Below, in pieces: positions 18,801 through 33,800 of a DNA stretch of 64,000 bases. The stretch is taken from the NCBI GenBank assembly GCA_900542315.1, contig UQMV01000004.1, positions 1 through 64,000 on the forward strand, given 5' to 3'. The position numbers and the translations under genes were made by a program. The notes beneath the pieces are model-generated. The model was not told the DNA's origin. It worked only from the letters and a program-made list of their open reading frames with translations, and made no database searches. Position 1 is the stretch's first letter. Every line of letters begins with the position of its first letter. Origin of the DNA: an uncultured Collinsella sp. GTDB taxonomy: Bacteria; Actinomycetota; Coriobacteriia; Coriobacteriales; Coriobacteriaceae.

Positions 18801-21800
18801 CGTTGACGATGGGGCTGCGCTCGTCGATACGGCGGCCAAGTGGCGAGATGATGCGGTCGATAAGCACACGGATCTGCTCATCATCCTCAAACGCATGCTC
18901 GATGGGGTGCAAGACGCCGCCGCGTTCAAAGAAAGCCGAGCGGCAGCCGTTGATCATGATCTCGGTAACGGTGTCGTCCTCGATGAGCGGCTGCAACGGC
19001 CCCAGGCCCACCACGTCATCCAAAATCTCGTCGATGATGGTCTCGCGCTCGGGCGTCGCGAGATCGGTCGGCTCCTCAACATTGAGCGCCGCCTCCACCG
19101 CGGGACGCAATTCCGAGCGGGCAAGTGCCGGGTCGATATAGGCGCTGATACGCGCCACTTCGTCGTAACCCATGCGGTCCATCACGGCGCGCTTGGTGCG
19201 TCGTTTCACCGCGCGGCGACGCCCCGCATCTACAGGCGCTGCCGCCGCTGCAGCGCCGGCAGCCTTAATCCTTGTTTGCAGGCTCATCGCTGATCACCCT
19301 CGCGCGACCAGGGAAGGCGGATACGCGGGCGCTCGGTACGCGTTGCACGGTCGGCGACCATATCGCTCCAAGGGCCGACGGCGCACCCCAGTTCCACGAG
19401 CATCTCGCGCGTGGCCTCGCGCACGCTGGTCGCAAAAGCGCTGGTCTGCCCCACTGCCTCGTCAGCGCGCCCAAACGCCATGAGCGCGGCGAGATCCTGC
19501 CCGCCATCGGCGATACGAATCTTGGAGCTCAACGCACAGGCAATCTCAAAGCGCATGGCGACGTCCTCGTCTGCCCCGCGCGCACCGAACCGGTTGAACA
19601 CGGCGCTCATGCGCGTGCGCGGCACACCTACTCGACTTGCCAGTTCAATGACGCGCGACGCCGATGTCGCGGACGATACCGCCGCATCGCCAACGACCAG
19701 GCAGCGGTCGCTCGCCGCCACCGCAGCCGCCACGGCGTCGCCCCAAAAGACCGAGGTATCGATAAAGACCACGTCGGATTCGCGACGCAGAACATCAAGC
19801 AGTAGCTCCACCGGACGTGCCATGAGCTCGGCTTGCTCGGGCGCCGCGACGGGGCCCCAGAGCGTAACGCCCGGCGCCACGCGCATCGATGTGGCCACGA
19901 TATCCGGCTCGGCAAGCGCGCCCGCCGCCGACGGCTCGATAAGTGCCGCCATATCGCGCGGAGCATCGACGCCTAACAAGTCGTAAAGGTTTCCAAACAT
20001 CAGGTCCAGGTCGAGCACGGCGGCACGCAAGCCCAACAGCGACGATGTGTGTGCCATGGTGGCAACGATCGTCGACTTGCCGCAACCGCCCGAACCCGAA
20101 ATGGCACAGATGACCGGAGCTCGATGCTGCGGAGCGGCAGCGTCTGCCGGCGGCATCGGAGGAGGCGGAGCGGGCGTCGGTGGCAGCGTCCCCGTTTCCC
20201 CCGCCGCAACCACACGCTGCGTCCAAGCCGGCATGGCAGCTTGTTCGGTCTGCGAGGCAGGTTCGTTCTGCGCAATCTGCTCATGCTGCATCAGCGATAA
20301 CTCGCCGCACCCGGCAAAGCCCTCAACTTCGTCGAGTTCATCCGCCAGATTCACGCCGTGCACGTATCCCATATCTACAGCCGGGGAGTCGCCAGCATGC
20401 TGCGCCGGCCCTCCAGCGTCATCGTATACAAGGGGGTTCCGGGGGCGCCGACCATGCTCGGCTTCCGCTTTTCCATAATCATCAACACGCGGGCCTCTTG
20501 TAGCGCGAGGCGCCCCGGGTTCCCTATCAACAAAAGCATCGGGCTCAATCGTCATGTGCCGATCGGAATCAACCGCTCCCTCGCCCGCGCGCCCGTTGCC
20601 GCATATACTGTGCGCAGCGATGACCTCGGTCGCCCCCGCGCGAAACAGCCCCTCGATATCCGACGGATCGAGCGCTTCTATCAACACGACCACGCGACTC
20701 ACGCGGCCTTCGGCCGTCAGGCGCGCAACAGTCTTGCGCACATCTTCGGTATCAAACAGAGACGCCGCGATGATGGCAGCCCCGCGGCGCGACGGAAACG
20801 CCCGAGCCATGGAAATCAGCCCGTCCAGGTCACCCACGCGAAGCACCTGTGCACCCGCATCACGGCCCTCGACTTCCCGCTGCAACAGCCCGTAATCGCC
20901 GCACGCGCAGCACGCAAGCCAGATCGCCTTCATCACTCGTCGCCTCCGCTCTTTTTGCCGCGCGCCGTGGCAGGAATCGTCAAGCTGACCGTTCCCTTGC
21001 CCGAGGCTCCCAGCAGTTCCTTGACGTCTTCGGGGTCAGCCGCCAGCGTCACCCATTCGATCTTGCCCTCGCGCGTGGCACCGGAATCCTCACTGGTATC
21101 GATCACGTACGCGCCGCACAGCCGATCGGTTACGCCGTCTTTTTGCACATACACATCCACGTAGCTGCCCACGCCCGTGGCGCCGCCGACCGAGTGCTCG
21201 GCATCGACCGCCACCGAAACGGCGACCTTGCCCTTAGGCACCTCGAGCTTGTGGCTCTCGGCCTTGGTGTAGACATTGCAGATCACGGCGTTTTTGGGAA
21301 CACGCGAAGTCGTCACGTCGCCGCGCACCTGGCGCAGCTCGGTCGCCGCGTCACGCGGCAGCAGACTCGTCAGCCATTCCTGGGTTATGACATTGGTCTC
21401 ATCGAGGGTCTCGCCCACATCGATATCGCGCGCCGCGACGCATACCTCGACGCGATCGCCACCGTACTTGGCCAAGGTCTCAGCCTGGACCCGTTCGGCT
21501 TGCGAGCGGATCGACGAGCCGTAAACCATGCAGAGCAGAGCAGCGAGCACGCCCGCGACCAGACTGATGGCGATGCGCTTGCTCTTGTTCACGGCCGCTC
21601 CTCTCATGGCAGTGCCGGGCGAATGCCCGTACCACCATTGTCTGGGCGGTCAGAGTGCAAAGCGGCGCAATCGCGATCTTGGTTTTCGATGTCAAACCAA
21701 TCGCTGACCAAAAGCTGACCAGCCCGTCAAGCTCATGGCAAGGTTTTGGTCAGCACGTCAGCAAGCTGCATGTTTCGAGGCTTTTCCGCAGCAAAAAAGC

Positions 21801-24800
21801 CGTCTCCCGAACAGTTGGGAGACGGCTGTCATAGGAAAAATCAATTACAGATGGACATCGGGATCGAGCATTTGAGCGCTCACGCGCATGGATGATGCCA
21901 GGTTTTGGAACGTTTCCAGACGCAGGCTGTCAATCTGCCCGGCGTCCTCGGCCTCGCGAACGGCGCAACCCGGCTCATGGGTATGTGTGCAATCGCCAAA
22001 CCGGCACGCGCGCGATGCCTCGACAATCTCGGGGAAGGCGCGCGCCAGACCCCGCTCGTGACCCACGAGCGGTAGGCTGCGCAGGCCCGGGGCATCGGCG
22101 ATCACGCCGGCGTCGCCCGGCAGCGCCACCATCACGCGCGCGACGGTAGTGTGACGGCCCTGGTCGTCGCGTTCGCGCACACCGCCGGTCGACAACGTAT
22201 CGTGGCCCAGCAGTGCATTGAGCAGCGTCGACTTACCGGCACCCGACTCGCCCAGAATCATGGCGCAGCTCCCGGCGGGCACGCAGGCACGGACCTCGTC
22301 CAGGCCGCGGCCCTCGGCAGAGGACGTCACGATCACGCGCACGTCCGGACCCACCAGGCGGCGCACGCGGTCCAGATCGCGCTCGAGCTCCTCGGCATCG
22401 CAGCGGTCAGCTTTGGTAAGCACCACCACCGGCTCGGCATCGCAGTCGAGCGCCAACACCAGCGAGCGCGCCACGCGGTCGAGCAGCACCTCACCGGCAC
22501 CGAGCGCCTGCACGATTAGCACGCTATCCACGTTGGAGCAGAGCACCTGGCGCTCTCCACGGGCACGGCCGCGCCAACGCTCAAAGCTCGTACGGCGCGG
22601 CAGCACGCACTCAATCACGCCCATATCGTGCCCGGGAGCGCGGCGCACCGCCACACGGTCGCCCACGGCAGGCAGCAGGACCTCGTCCTCGCCGCGCGAC
22701 TTGGCAAACCCCACGGCATGCTCGGCGCGAAAGGTGTCGTCGGCAGTGGCCACCAGCGGAAACCCGCGATCCAGGCGAATAACGGCACCCAGCTGCATCT
22801 GCTCGGGCTCCTCGGCATGTGCGCAGAAATCATCAAAGGCAGTCTGCTGGGCTTCATCGACCGGCAGGTCATCAAACGCCGGAACATCCTGCAGCGCATC
22901 GAGCCCCGGTACGCTCGCCAACAACTCCTCGGCAGACACGGGCGCTTCGGTCGCGAGTTTCCGACGACGGTCACGCTTAGCCCGCGCCCCCGTCGTCTTT
23001 TTCTTCGCCTTAGCCTTCGCCTTGCCCACAAGCGCCTCCCAGCACCACAAATCACAACTGAGCAGGTATTTTAAATCAAAAAGAGCTGGCCGGGCAAAGC
23101 CCTAAATCAAAAAGAGCCGGTCGAGCAAACGCTCGATCGGCTCACAATCTTTCCCTCAGCTTACGGTCCCGAGAGGTTGTCCGAAGGCCCGACCGCCGGG
23201 AGTGTTTTCTTCTGAGCGATCCCGCAGCGCGAAGCGCGAGGACCAGCGAAGAAGAAAACACGCAGGGGCGGGCCCGGACAGGTTAACTTACTCCTTCTCG
23301 ACCGCGCGCATGATCGCCTTGTAGATCTCCATCAGCGGGATGATCAGGAAGGCCAGGCCCAGCGCGGCAAGAACGCCCTTGAGCTCAAGCGTCACAGGGC
23401 CAAAGAACATCTCGGCAAGCGTCGGCTGCACGGTAACGATCACCGTCAGCACCAGTGCCAGCGCGGCAGAAGCCCACAGCCACTTGTTCTGCTTCTTCAT
23501 GGCGAACAGCGACGCACGACGGCTGCGCATATTGAAGCAGTGGAAAATCTCAACCATGTTGAGCGTGATGAACGCCATCATCACGCCTTCCTCGTCGGCA
23601 TTGCCGGCGACCATATCGGCGATGTGGATGTAGCCCATGTCAAAGTACACGCCCACAAAGAAGCTCGCCAGCACCAGCACGGTGATGATCAGACCCTGAA
23701 CCACGCAGTCCAGGCCCATATTGCCGGCAAAGACGCCGTCCTTGGCGTTGCGCGGCTTGCGCTTCATGATGTCGCCCTCGGCATCCTCCATGCCCAGCGC
23801 GAGCGCAGGGAAGCAGTCGGTAACCAGGTTCACCCACAGCAGCTGCACCGGCTGGAAGATGGTAAAGCCGATGAGCGTGGCGATAAACACCGAGAAGACC
23901 TCGGCAAGGTTGGCCGAAAGCAGGAACTGGATGACCTTGCGGATGTTGTCGTAGATGCGACGGCCCTCTTCGCAGGCACCGATGATGGTGGCGAAGTTGT
24001 CGTCGGCAAGCACCATGTCGGCGACGTTCTTGGTGACATCGGTACCGGTGATGCCCATGCCCACGCCGATGTCGGCGCGCTTGATGGACGGGGCGTCGTT
24101 GACGCCATCGCCCGTCATGGCCACAATCTGGTCGCGCGACTTCCAAGCCTCGACGATGCGTGTCTTGTGCTCGGGCTGGACGCGGGCGTACACGCCGTAG
24201 TCCTCGATGCGCGCGTCGAGCTCCTCGTCGCTCATGCGGTCGAGGTCGGCACCGGTGATAGCCTGGCTGCGATCGGCGACGATGCCCAGCTGCTTGGCGA
24301 TGGCCACGGCGGTGTCGATGTGGTCGCCCGTGATCATGACGGTGCGGATACCGGCATCGTGCGCCTCGCGGATAGCGTCGGCCACCTCGGGGCGGACCGG
24401 GTCAATCATGCCGGACAGGCCGCAGAAGACCAGGTCATGCTCGAGCGCAGCGGGGCTGCAGTCGGCGGGAACCTCGGTGTAGGTGCGGCTCGCCAGCGCC
24501 AGCACGCGCAGGGCCTCGTCGGCCATGGCCTTGTTGGCTGCCACGAGCTCGGCGCGACGCTCCTCGGTCAGGGGGACGACCTTATCGCCCTCGTAGATAT
24601 GGGTGCACAGGCCGATCACCACGTCGGGCGCGCCCTTGGTGTACTGCTCGTACTCGCCGTCCAGGGTCTCGACGACCACGGACATCATCTTACGGCCCGA
24701 GTCGAACGGGGCCTCGCCCACGCGCGGGTGCTCGGCAGTCAGGCCAGTAAGACCAGCCTTGCCGGCATCGTTGACGAGTGCGCACTCGGTCGGCTCGCCC

Positions 24801-27800
24801 ACGGCCTCGCCCAGCTCCTCGTCCCACTGGGCATCGGAGCACAGCGCCATGCCGGCCAAGAACTTTTCCTTGGGCGCAGCGAGCTCGTGCTTGACGACGG
24901 TCATCTTGTTCTGGGTAAGCGTGCCGGTCTTGTCCGAGCAGATGGTCTGCGTGCAGCCGAGAGTCTCGACGGCAGAGAGCTTGCGGATGATTGCCTGGCG
25001 CTTGGCCATCTTGGTCACGCCAAGCGACAGCACGATGGTCACGACGGCGACCAGGCCCTCGGGGATGGCAGCGACGGCGAGCGAGACGGCAACCATAAAG
25101 GTATCGAGCAAGGCTGTCGGGTCGGTAAGGACGTTACCCACGCCGTGGCGGATGATGTCGACGCCAAAGATGACGACGCAGATGACGATAACCATAATGG
25201 TAAGGATGCGACTGAGCTCGGCGAGCTTCACCTGCAGCGGCGTGAGCTCTTCCTTGGCCTCGGCAAGAGCACCGGCGATCTTGCCCATCTCGGTGTTCAT
25301 ACCGGTGCCGACCACGACGGCGCGGCCGCGACCGTACACCACGGTGGAACCCATGTAGCACATGTTCTTGCGGTCGCCGAGCGGCACGTCGTCGGTGCCT
25401 GCGGCGAGCTCGATCACGTTGGCGTGCTTCTCGACCGGCACGGACTCGCCGGTGAGTGCAGCCTCTTCGATCTTCATCGTGGCGCTCTCGAGCACGCGGC
25501 AGTCGGCCGGAACGGAGTCGCCCGCCTCGAGCATGATCACATCGCCGGGCACGAGCTCGGCGCTCGGCAGGTGCACGAGCTTGCCGTCGCGCAGCACCTT
25601 GGACTGCGCCGCGCTCATCTCCTGCAGGGCCTCGAGGGCCTCCTCGCTCTTGGCTTCCTGGACCACGCCCAGCACCGAGTTGACGATAACGACGAACATG
25701 ATGATGGCGACATCGGCAAAGTCCGCCTCGCCCTTGACCATGCCCGTGAGCGCGCTGATAACCGCGGCCGCGATCAGCATGATGACCATGGGGTCTGCCA
25801 TCTGCTCAAAGAAGCGCTTCCACAGCGGTGTCTTCTCGGCTTCCTCAAGCTTGTTAGGGCCTGTCTTGGCAAAGCGCGACGACGCCTCGCCGTTGCTCAG
25901 GCCGAGGTTCTCATCGACACCTTGGTCGCTGAGCACCTCCGCCGCGGCGGACAGGTATTCCTTTTGCATATAGAGTCCCCTCCTGGGATTCGGGCCACTC
26001 AGCAGATTGATGCCCGATCATAATTCCCAGGAGAAGGGCAAGGGCTCATCAAGGCTGCCGTGCTGAGCGGCAGTTGATAGTGGAGCTATGGTACCCCAAA
26101 GCGGCGCGTCTAGCCAAAACATTCCATCTGGAAACACGGTCCGAGCGCAACGGTGCAGACGGTGTGATGCTCAACATTGATAAAACGTTTTTTCTTCGGC
26201 ACATCGTCAAACTGAAATATCGCCCAGATAGCAGCGGTAAGAGCGGATGGTAAAGATTTTGCATATACCGTTTTCCCAGCAAAAAATGAACTTCTAATTC
26301 GGCATACGGTCGATTTTTAGGGGTATTCGGTCGGCAATTCGTTATAATCTTCTCGGTTTTATTTCTTATGGTTTATCTATCAGCGCAAGACGATGTCAGA
26401 TGGAGGTCTGAATGTACAAGCGCACCAAGATTGTATGCACCATGGGTCCCGCCTGCGATAGCGACGAGACCATCCGCGAGATGATCAAGGCGGGCATGAA
26501 CGTCGCCCGTTTTAACTTCTCGCACGGCTCCTACGACGAGCACCACGGTCGCATCGAGCGCGTCCGTCGTATTTCCAAGGAGCTCGGTCTGCCCGTCGGC
26601 ATCCTGCTCGACACCAAGGGCCCTGAGGTCCGCACCGGCCTTCTGGTCGATGGCAAGAAGGTTGCCGTCAAGACCGGCGACAAGATCGTCGTCACCGCTC
26701 AGCCCACGTCTGAGGATTTCCACGGCACCTCTGAGCACATCTCCCTCGACTACCTGGCTCTGCCCTCCGAGGTCGAGAAGGGCTCCCTCATCCTGATCGA
26801 TGACGGCCTGGTTGCTCTCGAGGTCGAGTCCGTCGACGGCCAGGATATGACCTGCGTCGTTAAGAACGACGGCCTGATCGGCGAGCGCAAGGGCGTCAAC
26901 ATGCCCAACGTTAACATCTCGCTGCCTGCTATCACCGAGCGCGATCGTCAGGACATCCTCTTTGGCCTGACCGAGAACATCGACTACATCGCCGCTTCCT
27001 TCATCCGTGACGGCGAGTCCGTCCGCGGCATCCGCGAGCTTTGCCGCGAGAACGGTGGCGAGCACGTGACGATCTTCCCGAAGATCGAGTGCGCCCTGGG
27101 CGTCGAGAACTTCGACGAGATCCTCGAGGCTTCCGACGGCATCATGGTCGCCCGTGGCGACCTGGGCATCGAGATCAAGCCCGAGCTCGTTCCGCACATC
27201 CAGAAGGAGATCATCGCCAAGTGCAACGCGGCCTACAAGCCCGTTATCACCGCTACGCAGATGCTCGACTCCATGCAGCAGAACCCGCGCCCGACGCGCG
27301 CCGAGGTTGCCGACGTTGCTAACGCCATCTACGACGGCACCGACGCCGTTATGCTGTCCGGCGAGTCCGCTGCCGGTAAGTACCCGGTCGAGGCCGTTAA
27401 GATGCAGGCCAGCATTGCTCTCGAGACCGAGAAGTACCTCCCGGCCCACGCTCCGCTCGAGGTTCCGGCCGACGCTCATGGCACCCGCGTTGTCAACAAC
27501 GTTGTGGGTATGTCCGCTGTGAACATGGCTACCACCGTTGGCGCCAAGTGCATCACCGTGCCGACGACCACCGGTCGTACCGCTCGCCTGATCTCGCACT
27601 TCCGTCCCAACATGCCGATCTGCGCGTTCTCCCGCCACGAGTGGGCCGTCCAGCAGATGATTATGTACTGGGGCGTTATCCCGCACCAGGCCGAGATTAC
27701 CCAGGGCACCGTCAACGGCACGATCGTCAAGGCGATCGAGACCGCTAAGGAGCTCGGCTACGTCGAGGCCGGCGATTTGACCGTCGCTACCGCCGGCGAT

Positions 27801-30800
27801 CCCCGCATGAGCGTCCAGCTCGAGGACAAGGTCTCCTCGACCAACGTCGCTTACGTCGCTCAGGTGCGCTAAATCGCACTTGCAAGCAGACTTGCATTGC
27901 AAAGGGCCCGGAAGGCTTCGCCTTCCGGGCCCTTTTTCTGTGCGCTAAAGCCGGGGCACGGCAAAACACGCGCCCATTTCTTTACCAAAAGCGCGAAATC
28001 CGCCCTTCAAGGCCCAGAACTAGGACTCCTGGCTCCAAAAGTGTTCGCCCGGCGGCAAACCCACACCCCGTGCAGAGCTGCTATATCGTTTTAGCAAGGT
28101 CAAGATCAGCCACGTTTTCGGAAGTATGCGGCAAATTCTGAGACCTCCGAGCACACCCCGTTTTTTCGCAACAAAATGCCTGATAAACTAGCCTCAAAAG
28201 CCAGGTCTGCTCACAGGGTTCAGATTTTGCCGCATACTTCCGAATTGACGCTGGCACTCCTTAATCCATAGGCACGCTTTTCAGCCAGGAGGGCATCGTG
28301 GATCTGACGCTATGCGGCCAAACTGCTTTTAACTATCACCGCATCCCGCCGCAAATACTGGGTCTTTACCCTGCCATTAGCCTTGGCAATATGGATCGCA
28401 GATGTTGCGGCCTCAGAAGTCATGCGGTTGTAAAAGACCTGCTTCACGCACCGCTTCACAGGCTTGTATTCACCCGGGCACAATCCGGGTCGCGAAGCCT
28501 GTTTAAATCGCATCTCCTGACCCAAGAGCCACCTCCTGGGTCGTTTAGGCAGACTGAGCATAGATTTGATGTCACGTCGCCTGAGTTTACGCTGCTCAAC
28601 CTTGCTACGCAGGTCTCACGTAACCAGTTGCTCATGGCCTGTTACGAGATGTGTGGCTCCTTTGCGGTGTTTAAGCCCTGCAGGCGAACGCAGCAACAAC
28701 TCGATGAAGCCATCTCGCTTAAGCTCGTTCCTCCCAACTGCGGCTGGGAACGAGTTAACGACGCCAGCGGCAAAGACACCAACCTATGGAAGCGCACACC
28801 GCTCCTGAACGCGGCGGATATCGCCGCATTCGCCAAGCAGGCCGCAGGCCTGCGCGGCGTCAAACAGCTCCGCTGGGCAACCGAGCGCATGACGGGGCAG
28901 ACTGCCTCGCCCTTCGAAGTTCAGACCTCCATGCTCGTCTCGCTCCCCCGTGACGAGGGCGGCCTAGGCGTCCATATCGCAAACAACGTGCGCATCCCAC
29001 TCAGTGAAGCCGCGCGCTCGCTGCACGACAAAACCTGCTGCTACGCCGACATCCTCATCGAGAGCGCCACCGACAGCATGGGCGTCATCCTGGAATGCCA
29101 AGGCCGTTCCGCCCACGATAGCGAAGCCGCAAGTCTCTCCGATGCCGAGCGCGCCACCGCACTCACGAGCATGGGCTACGATGTCATCCAAATAACCTAC
29201 GAACAGATCAAAGACAAGAAGAGCTTTAACAACCTCGCCGAACTCATCCATAAAAAGGCGGGACTGCCCTTCGCGCCAAAGACCAAACAGGAACGCACCG
29301 CCGAAGACGCACTTCGACGGGAGCTATTGGTCGATTGGGATGAGCTGCTCGCCGTCAAGCCAACCAGCTAACAGCTGGCAATCAGAGGAACCGCGGGCGC
29401 GTCAGGAGCGGCGACGCGCTCGGCAAAGCCGGCCTCGGTCAGCTCGATGACCTCAGTAAACGTTGCATCGAAAAACTCCTCGGTTAGCAGGCGGTATGGC
29501 GGATGGTCGGGCTCACCGGGGTTTTCGCGTACAATCTCGTGCATGACGCCGATGGTCTTGAGCACATATTCTTTATGGATGGGATACTGCCCAAAACGCG
29601 TCGCAGCGGTATACAGGCGATCGGTCGCACGCGGGATGGAAACAATGCCCAGCGTCTTGCCAAACCAGTCAAAGTCGCCTTGCTTTTTAATGCGGAACTC
29701 CTCGCACGGCTTGCCGCCGTGCACCTCCAGGTACTGATTCACGCGCGTATTCCATACGGTATCGGCCACCAGATGCGACCAGACACCCAGTGTCAAATCG
29801 AGCAACGACTGCGCCACGTCCTCGGACGCAAGCGAGAACTCACAGGCGCCGGGACCGGCAACCGGCTCGGCATCCTTGTAGCGCTGGGGATAGTGCACGC
29901 GGTTCAGTCGCTCGCGTTCCTCGATAATCGAGGTCGCCGCGGCTGGCGCACCGATGGGCGAACTTTTAAGCAACGGTGCCACATAGGTATCCCAGAACTC
30001 ATGCTCACGAGGCTTTGGGATGGGCTCAGGCTTGGCAAAGTGCGTAATGCGGTACGGGATGGGATCGGCGATGCCAGGGACCATATAGCCCACGAAGATA
30101 TCCGGAACCACGCAGCCAAACAAAAAGGCATTGCGGTCGCGCACGCTATTGGCAAGCGCACCGGTGCGCTCCAGCAAACGCTCCGTCTGAGCGATATGAA
30201 TGTTCCAACTTGGCATAGCCACCCCCATAAAAAACCTGGATAACTATACCATCACGGCAAAGCCGCGCGGGCGGCTACGCACGCTCTACGCAGCAACTAG
30301 TCCGTAGCACCGCTTTCGGTTCCATACGACGGCGAAGGCGCCTCGACCACATGGTGATATCGATCGATATAGATTGCACGGGCACCCAGGCGTCGCACCA
30401 AATCCTGGTGATGCGTGCTCATCAAGACCGTCTTACCCGCCGCGACGTAGGCCAGCAAGAAGTTGACCACGATGTCGCATGAATCCTCGTCGAGTCCATT
30501 GGTAGGCTCGTCGAGGACCAAGATATCCGGGTTCATCGACACGACGGCAGCCAGCGCAACACGCTTCTTTTGCCCGCCCGAAAGCTGATAAGGCGAGGCA
30601 TCGACCAGATCGGCAACCTGGAACAGCTCCATGGCATCGCGGACGCGGCGCTCGAGCTCGTCTGCCGGCAGCCCCATTTGAGCCGGGCCAAACGCGACTT
30701 CCTCGCCGACCGTGGCACAAAAGAGTTGCGCATCGGCATTCTGGAACACAAAGCCCACGCGCTGATGGAACCGCTGGGCAACCGCGGAATCCTTGAGATA

Positions 30801-33800
30801 TGCCGCATCGACCGCATGCCCGTCAAACAGATACGTGCCCGCGTCCACAAGTTCAAGGCCGTTGATAAGGCGCATGATCGTCGTCTTGCCGCAGCCGTTG
30901 GGACCTAGCAGGGCAACGAGCTCCCCACGGTCCACCTGCAGCGAAACGCCATCGACCACCGTATGGCCCGCATAGGAAAACACCACGTCGCGAAACTCGA
31001 TGAGCGGCGTTGTCTCGGCGCCAGCAGCACCGCTCGCGCCCATCGCGTCATTCGTATCGTTTGCCAAAACGTCGCCCTTCCCTATTCACATCAACGGATC
31101 GACCGCCCGCGCTACAGCACCGCGCACAACACAGCGAGCAGAACCACAACGGCCGCGTAAACGGCATCGCACCAGCCAAAGCCGCTCCGCGCGGGAGCCG
31201 GATACGCGCCGGCAAAGCCACGGCAGAGCATGGCCTCGTCCATCGCGCGGCTGCATTCCATCGCCTTAATAAAGGTCATGCCCATGATACCCGCGATCGA
31301 ATCGGTACGCGAAAACCCCTCAGGCGCACGGCCAACGCTGCGCAGCATGACCGATTCGCACAGATCGTGCGCCGTGCGTCCCAGCACCTCGATGTGCTTG
31401 AGCGCCATATCAAACGTAAAGATGACCTCGTCGGGCAGATGTAGCGTCTTGAGCGCCGCCGACATGCGGCTCCAGGTAAGCGTCCACGAAACGCCCAGCA
31501 CGAGCGACACGTTAATGAACGTCTTAAGCGCAATTTTGAGCATGGCGCCCGTAGCGGAAGCGCCCAGCAGCAGGGCAGGCAGCGCCAGAACCACTGCGAG
31601 CCCCGCAGCGCCAAGCGCCGGCGCAAAGGTTGCCCGCAGCCCGCGTACGGGGCGCACGGCAACGAGCACCAGCGCGATAGCCGCCATCAACATGAGGTAC
31701 AACGGGCTCTGCGTCAGACACACGCACAAGACGCAGACGAACATCCCCACCAGGCGCACCGGAGCCGAAACGCAAGAAAGGGCGCGGTCGACCATCGACC
31801 CGCCCTCGTGCGCGCCTCCACCCAGGCGAACCCGCTCAAGCAGGCTCGCCAGGTGCAGGACATTCTTTTGCATCACTCGATGCCGAACCCCCGCGGGCTC
31901 GTATCGCTCCTCGGCCGCAAGCCAGCTAGGCAGCTTGGCTATTGCCATGAGCACCGCTTTCCTTGACCGTCAGCGAAATCAGACGGAATGCGATGGTGAG
32001 CACCGCCACGCCAATCACGCCCGAAAGAATATACATCGCGGCCTGGCCGGCAAAGCCAAGACCCTGCTCCTCGGAATAGGCCTGCAGATAATCGCCCGTG
32101 GGCAGAGCGTCGGCAAAGGTCGGGGTATCGAGGCCGACCGAAGTCTGCAGACTGTTGTCACCAGCCTCCTGAACGGCGGTCGCGGCGCCCTCGGCGTCCC
32201 ACTCACCCCAGGCGTCACCCGTGGCCAGCAGGCCCAGCGGCGTGGCCACGACAAGCACGGCAACCAGGATGAGTGTGGGGACCAGCGAGGTCTTCTTGGC
32301 AGCAGCGCCCTCGGCAGCAAGCTGGCCATCGACGGCCTCGGGCCCGACGATAACGCTCGGCGCCGTCTTCTTAATGAAACCGTAAATCGCAGCCGTCGCC
32401 ACGCCCTCGACCACGCCGGCAACCAGCATATGCGGGATCATCATGGCAGGAATGGCAATAGACAACGGGAAGGGGCAGTACAGCGGCGCGCCCGAAGCGT
32501 TGGTAAAGAGCATCGGCTGAATACCAAACTCGATTGCCGCGCACAGGGCCGCCAGGCACAGGCCGACCCAGCCGCTTACGATGGCCGAAACCGAGGTGCC
32601 CCAGCTCTTGTCGTGCAGACGGCTGTTGAGCGCACGGAACACGATAGCAGCGGCAAACGGCAGCACGAAGGCCATGTTAAAGCAGTTGGCGCCAAAGGAC
32701 AGGATGCCGCCGTCGCCAAACAGTAGTGCCTGTAGCGCCAGCGCGACCGAGACAGCAATGGCCGCGGCCTCCGGGCCCAGCAGCAGCGCGATGAGCGCGC
32801 CGCCGACGGCGTGACCCGTGGTGCCGCCGGGCAGCGGCACGTTGAACATCATGAGCAAGAAGGAAAATGCGGCGCAGATGCCCAGGAAAGCCATGTGCTC
32901 GCGATCGAGCGTGGCACGCACCTTTTTGATGCAGTGGACCCAAACGGGCACCATTGCCACTGCCATGACGGCATCCGTCTGCGGGGACAGATAATTATCT
33001 GGAATGTGCATGGGCGCCTCCCGGTTATCGGCGCACAGAATTGCAACGCCGCTTAAATCACCTTGTCAGTGTTACGCATTGTAAGATTCGTAACACGCCG
33101 CGGGCTATCATAGCAAAACGGCGCACTGCCGACAAAGCAGCACGCCGTTATGTAATGCGCGTGTCATATATGAAGGCTCAACGGTGCCTTATATCGAGCA
33201 TAGCGGTCACGTAAGACTCGGCGGCAACCACCGCTGACCCATACCCCAGCGCAAGCCCTATCCGCGGACCTCGCCGTTTACGCCCTTGCATACCTTGGTG
33301 ACGATCTTCTGGTGCGCCTTCTCGACCTCTTCGCTGGTGAGCGTGTGGTCGTCGGAGCGATACGTAAGCGCAAAGGCCATGGACTTCTTGCCCGCTCCGA
33401 TGCGGATGGGATCGCGGTAGACGTCGAACAGGCGCACGCCCTCGAGCAGCTTGCCGCCGGCGCTGGTAATGCGGCGCTCAAGATCCTCGCAGGTCACAGC
33501 ATTGTCGACCACGATAGCAAGGTCGTGCTCAACAGCCGGGTACTGCGAGAACTCGCGGTAGTTCTCCTGATTGCGGGCGCCCTTGATCAGCTTGTCCAGA
33601 TCGAGCTCAAAGGCAACGACGACCTCATCGATGCCCATCGCCTCGCGCGCCTCGGGGTGAATCTCGCCGACCCAGCCCAGTACGGTGCCGCCGGACAGAA
33701 CCTCGGCCGCACGACCCGGCTGCAAGAAAGCGTAGCCCTCGCCCTCGACGGGACGGAAGCGAACCTTCTCGATGCGCAGCTGGGCGAGCAGCTCCTCGAC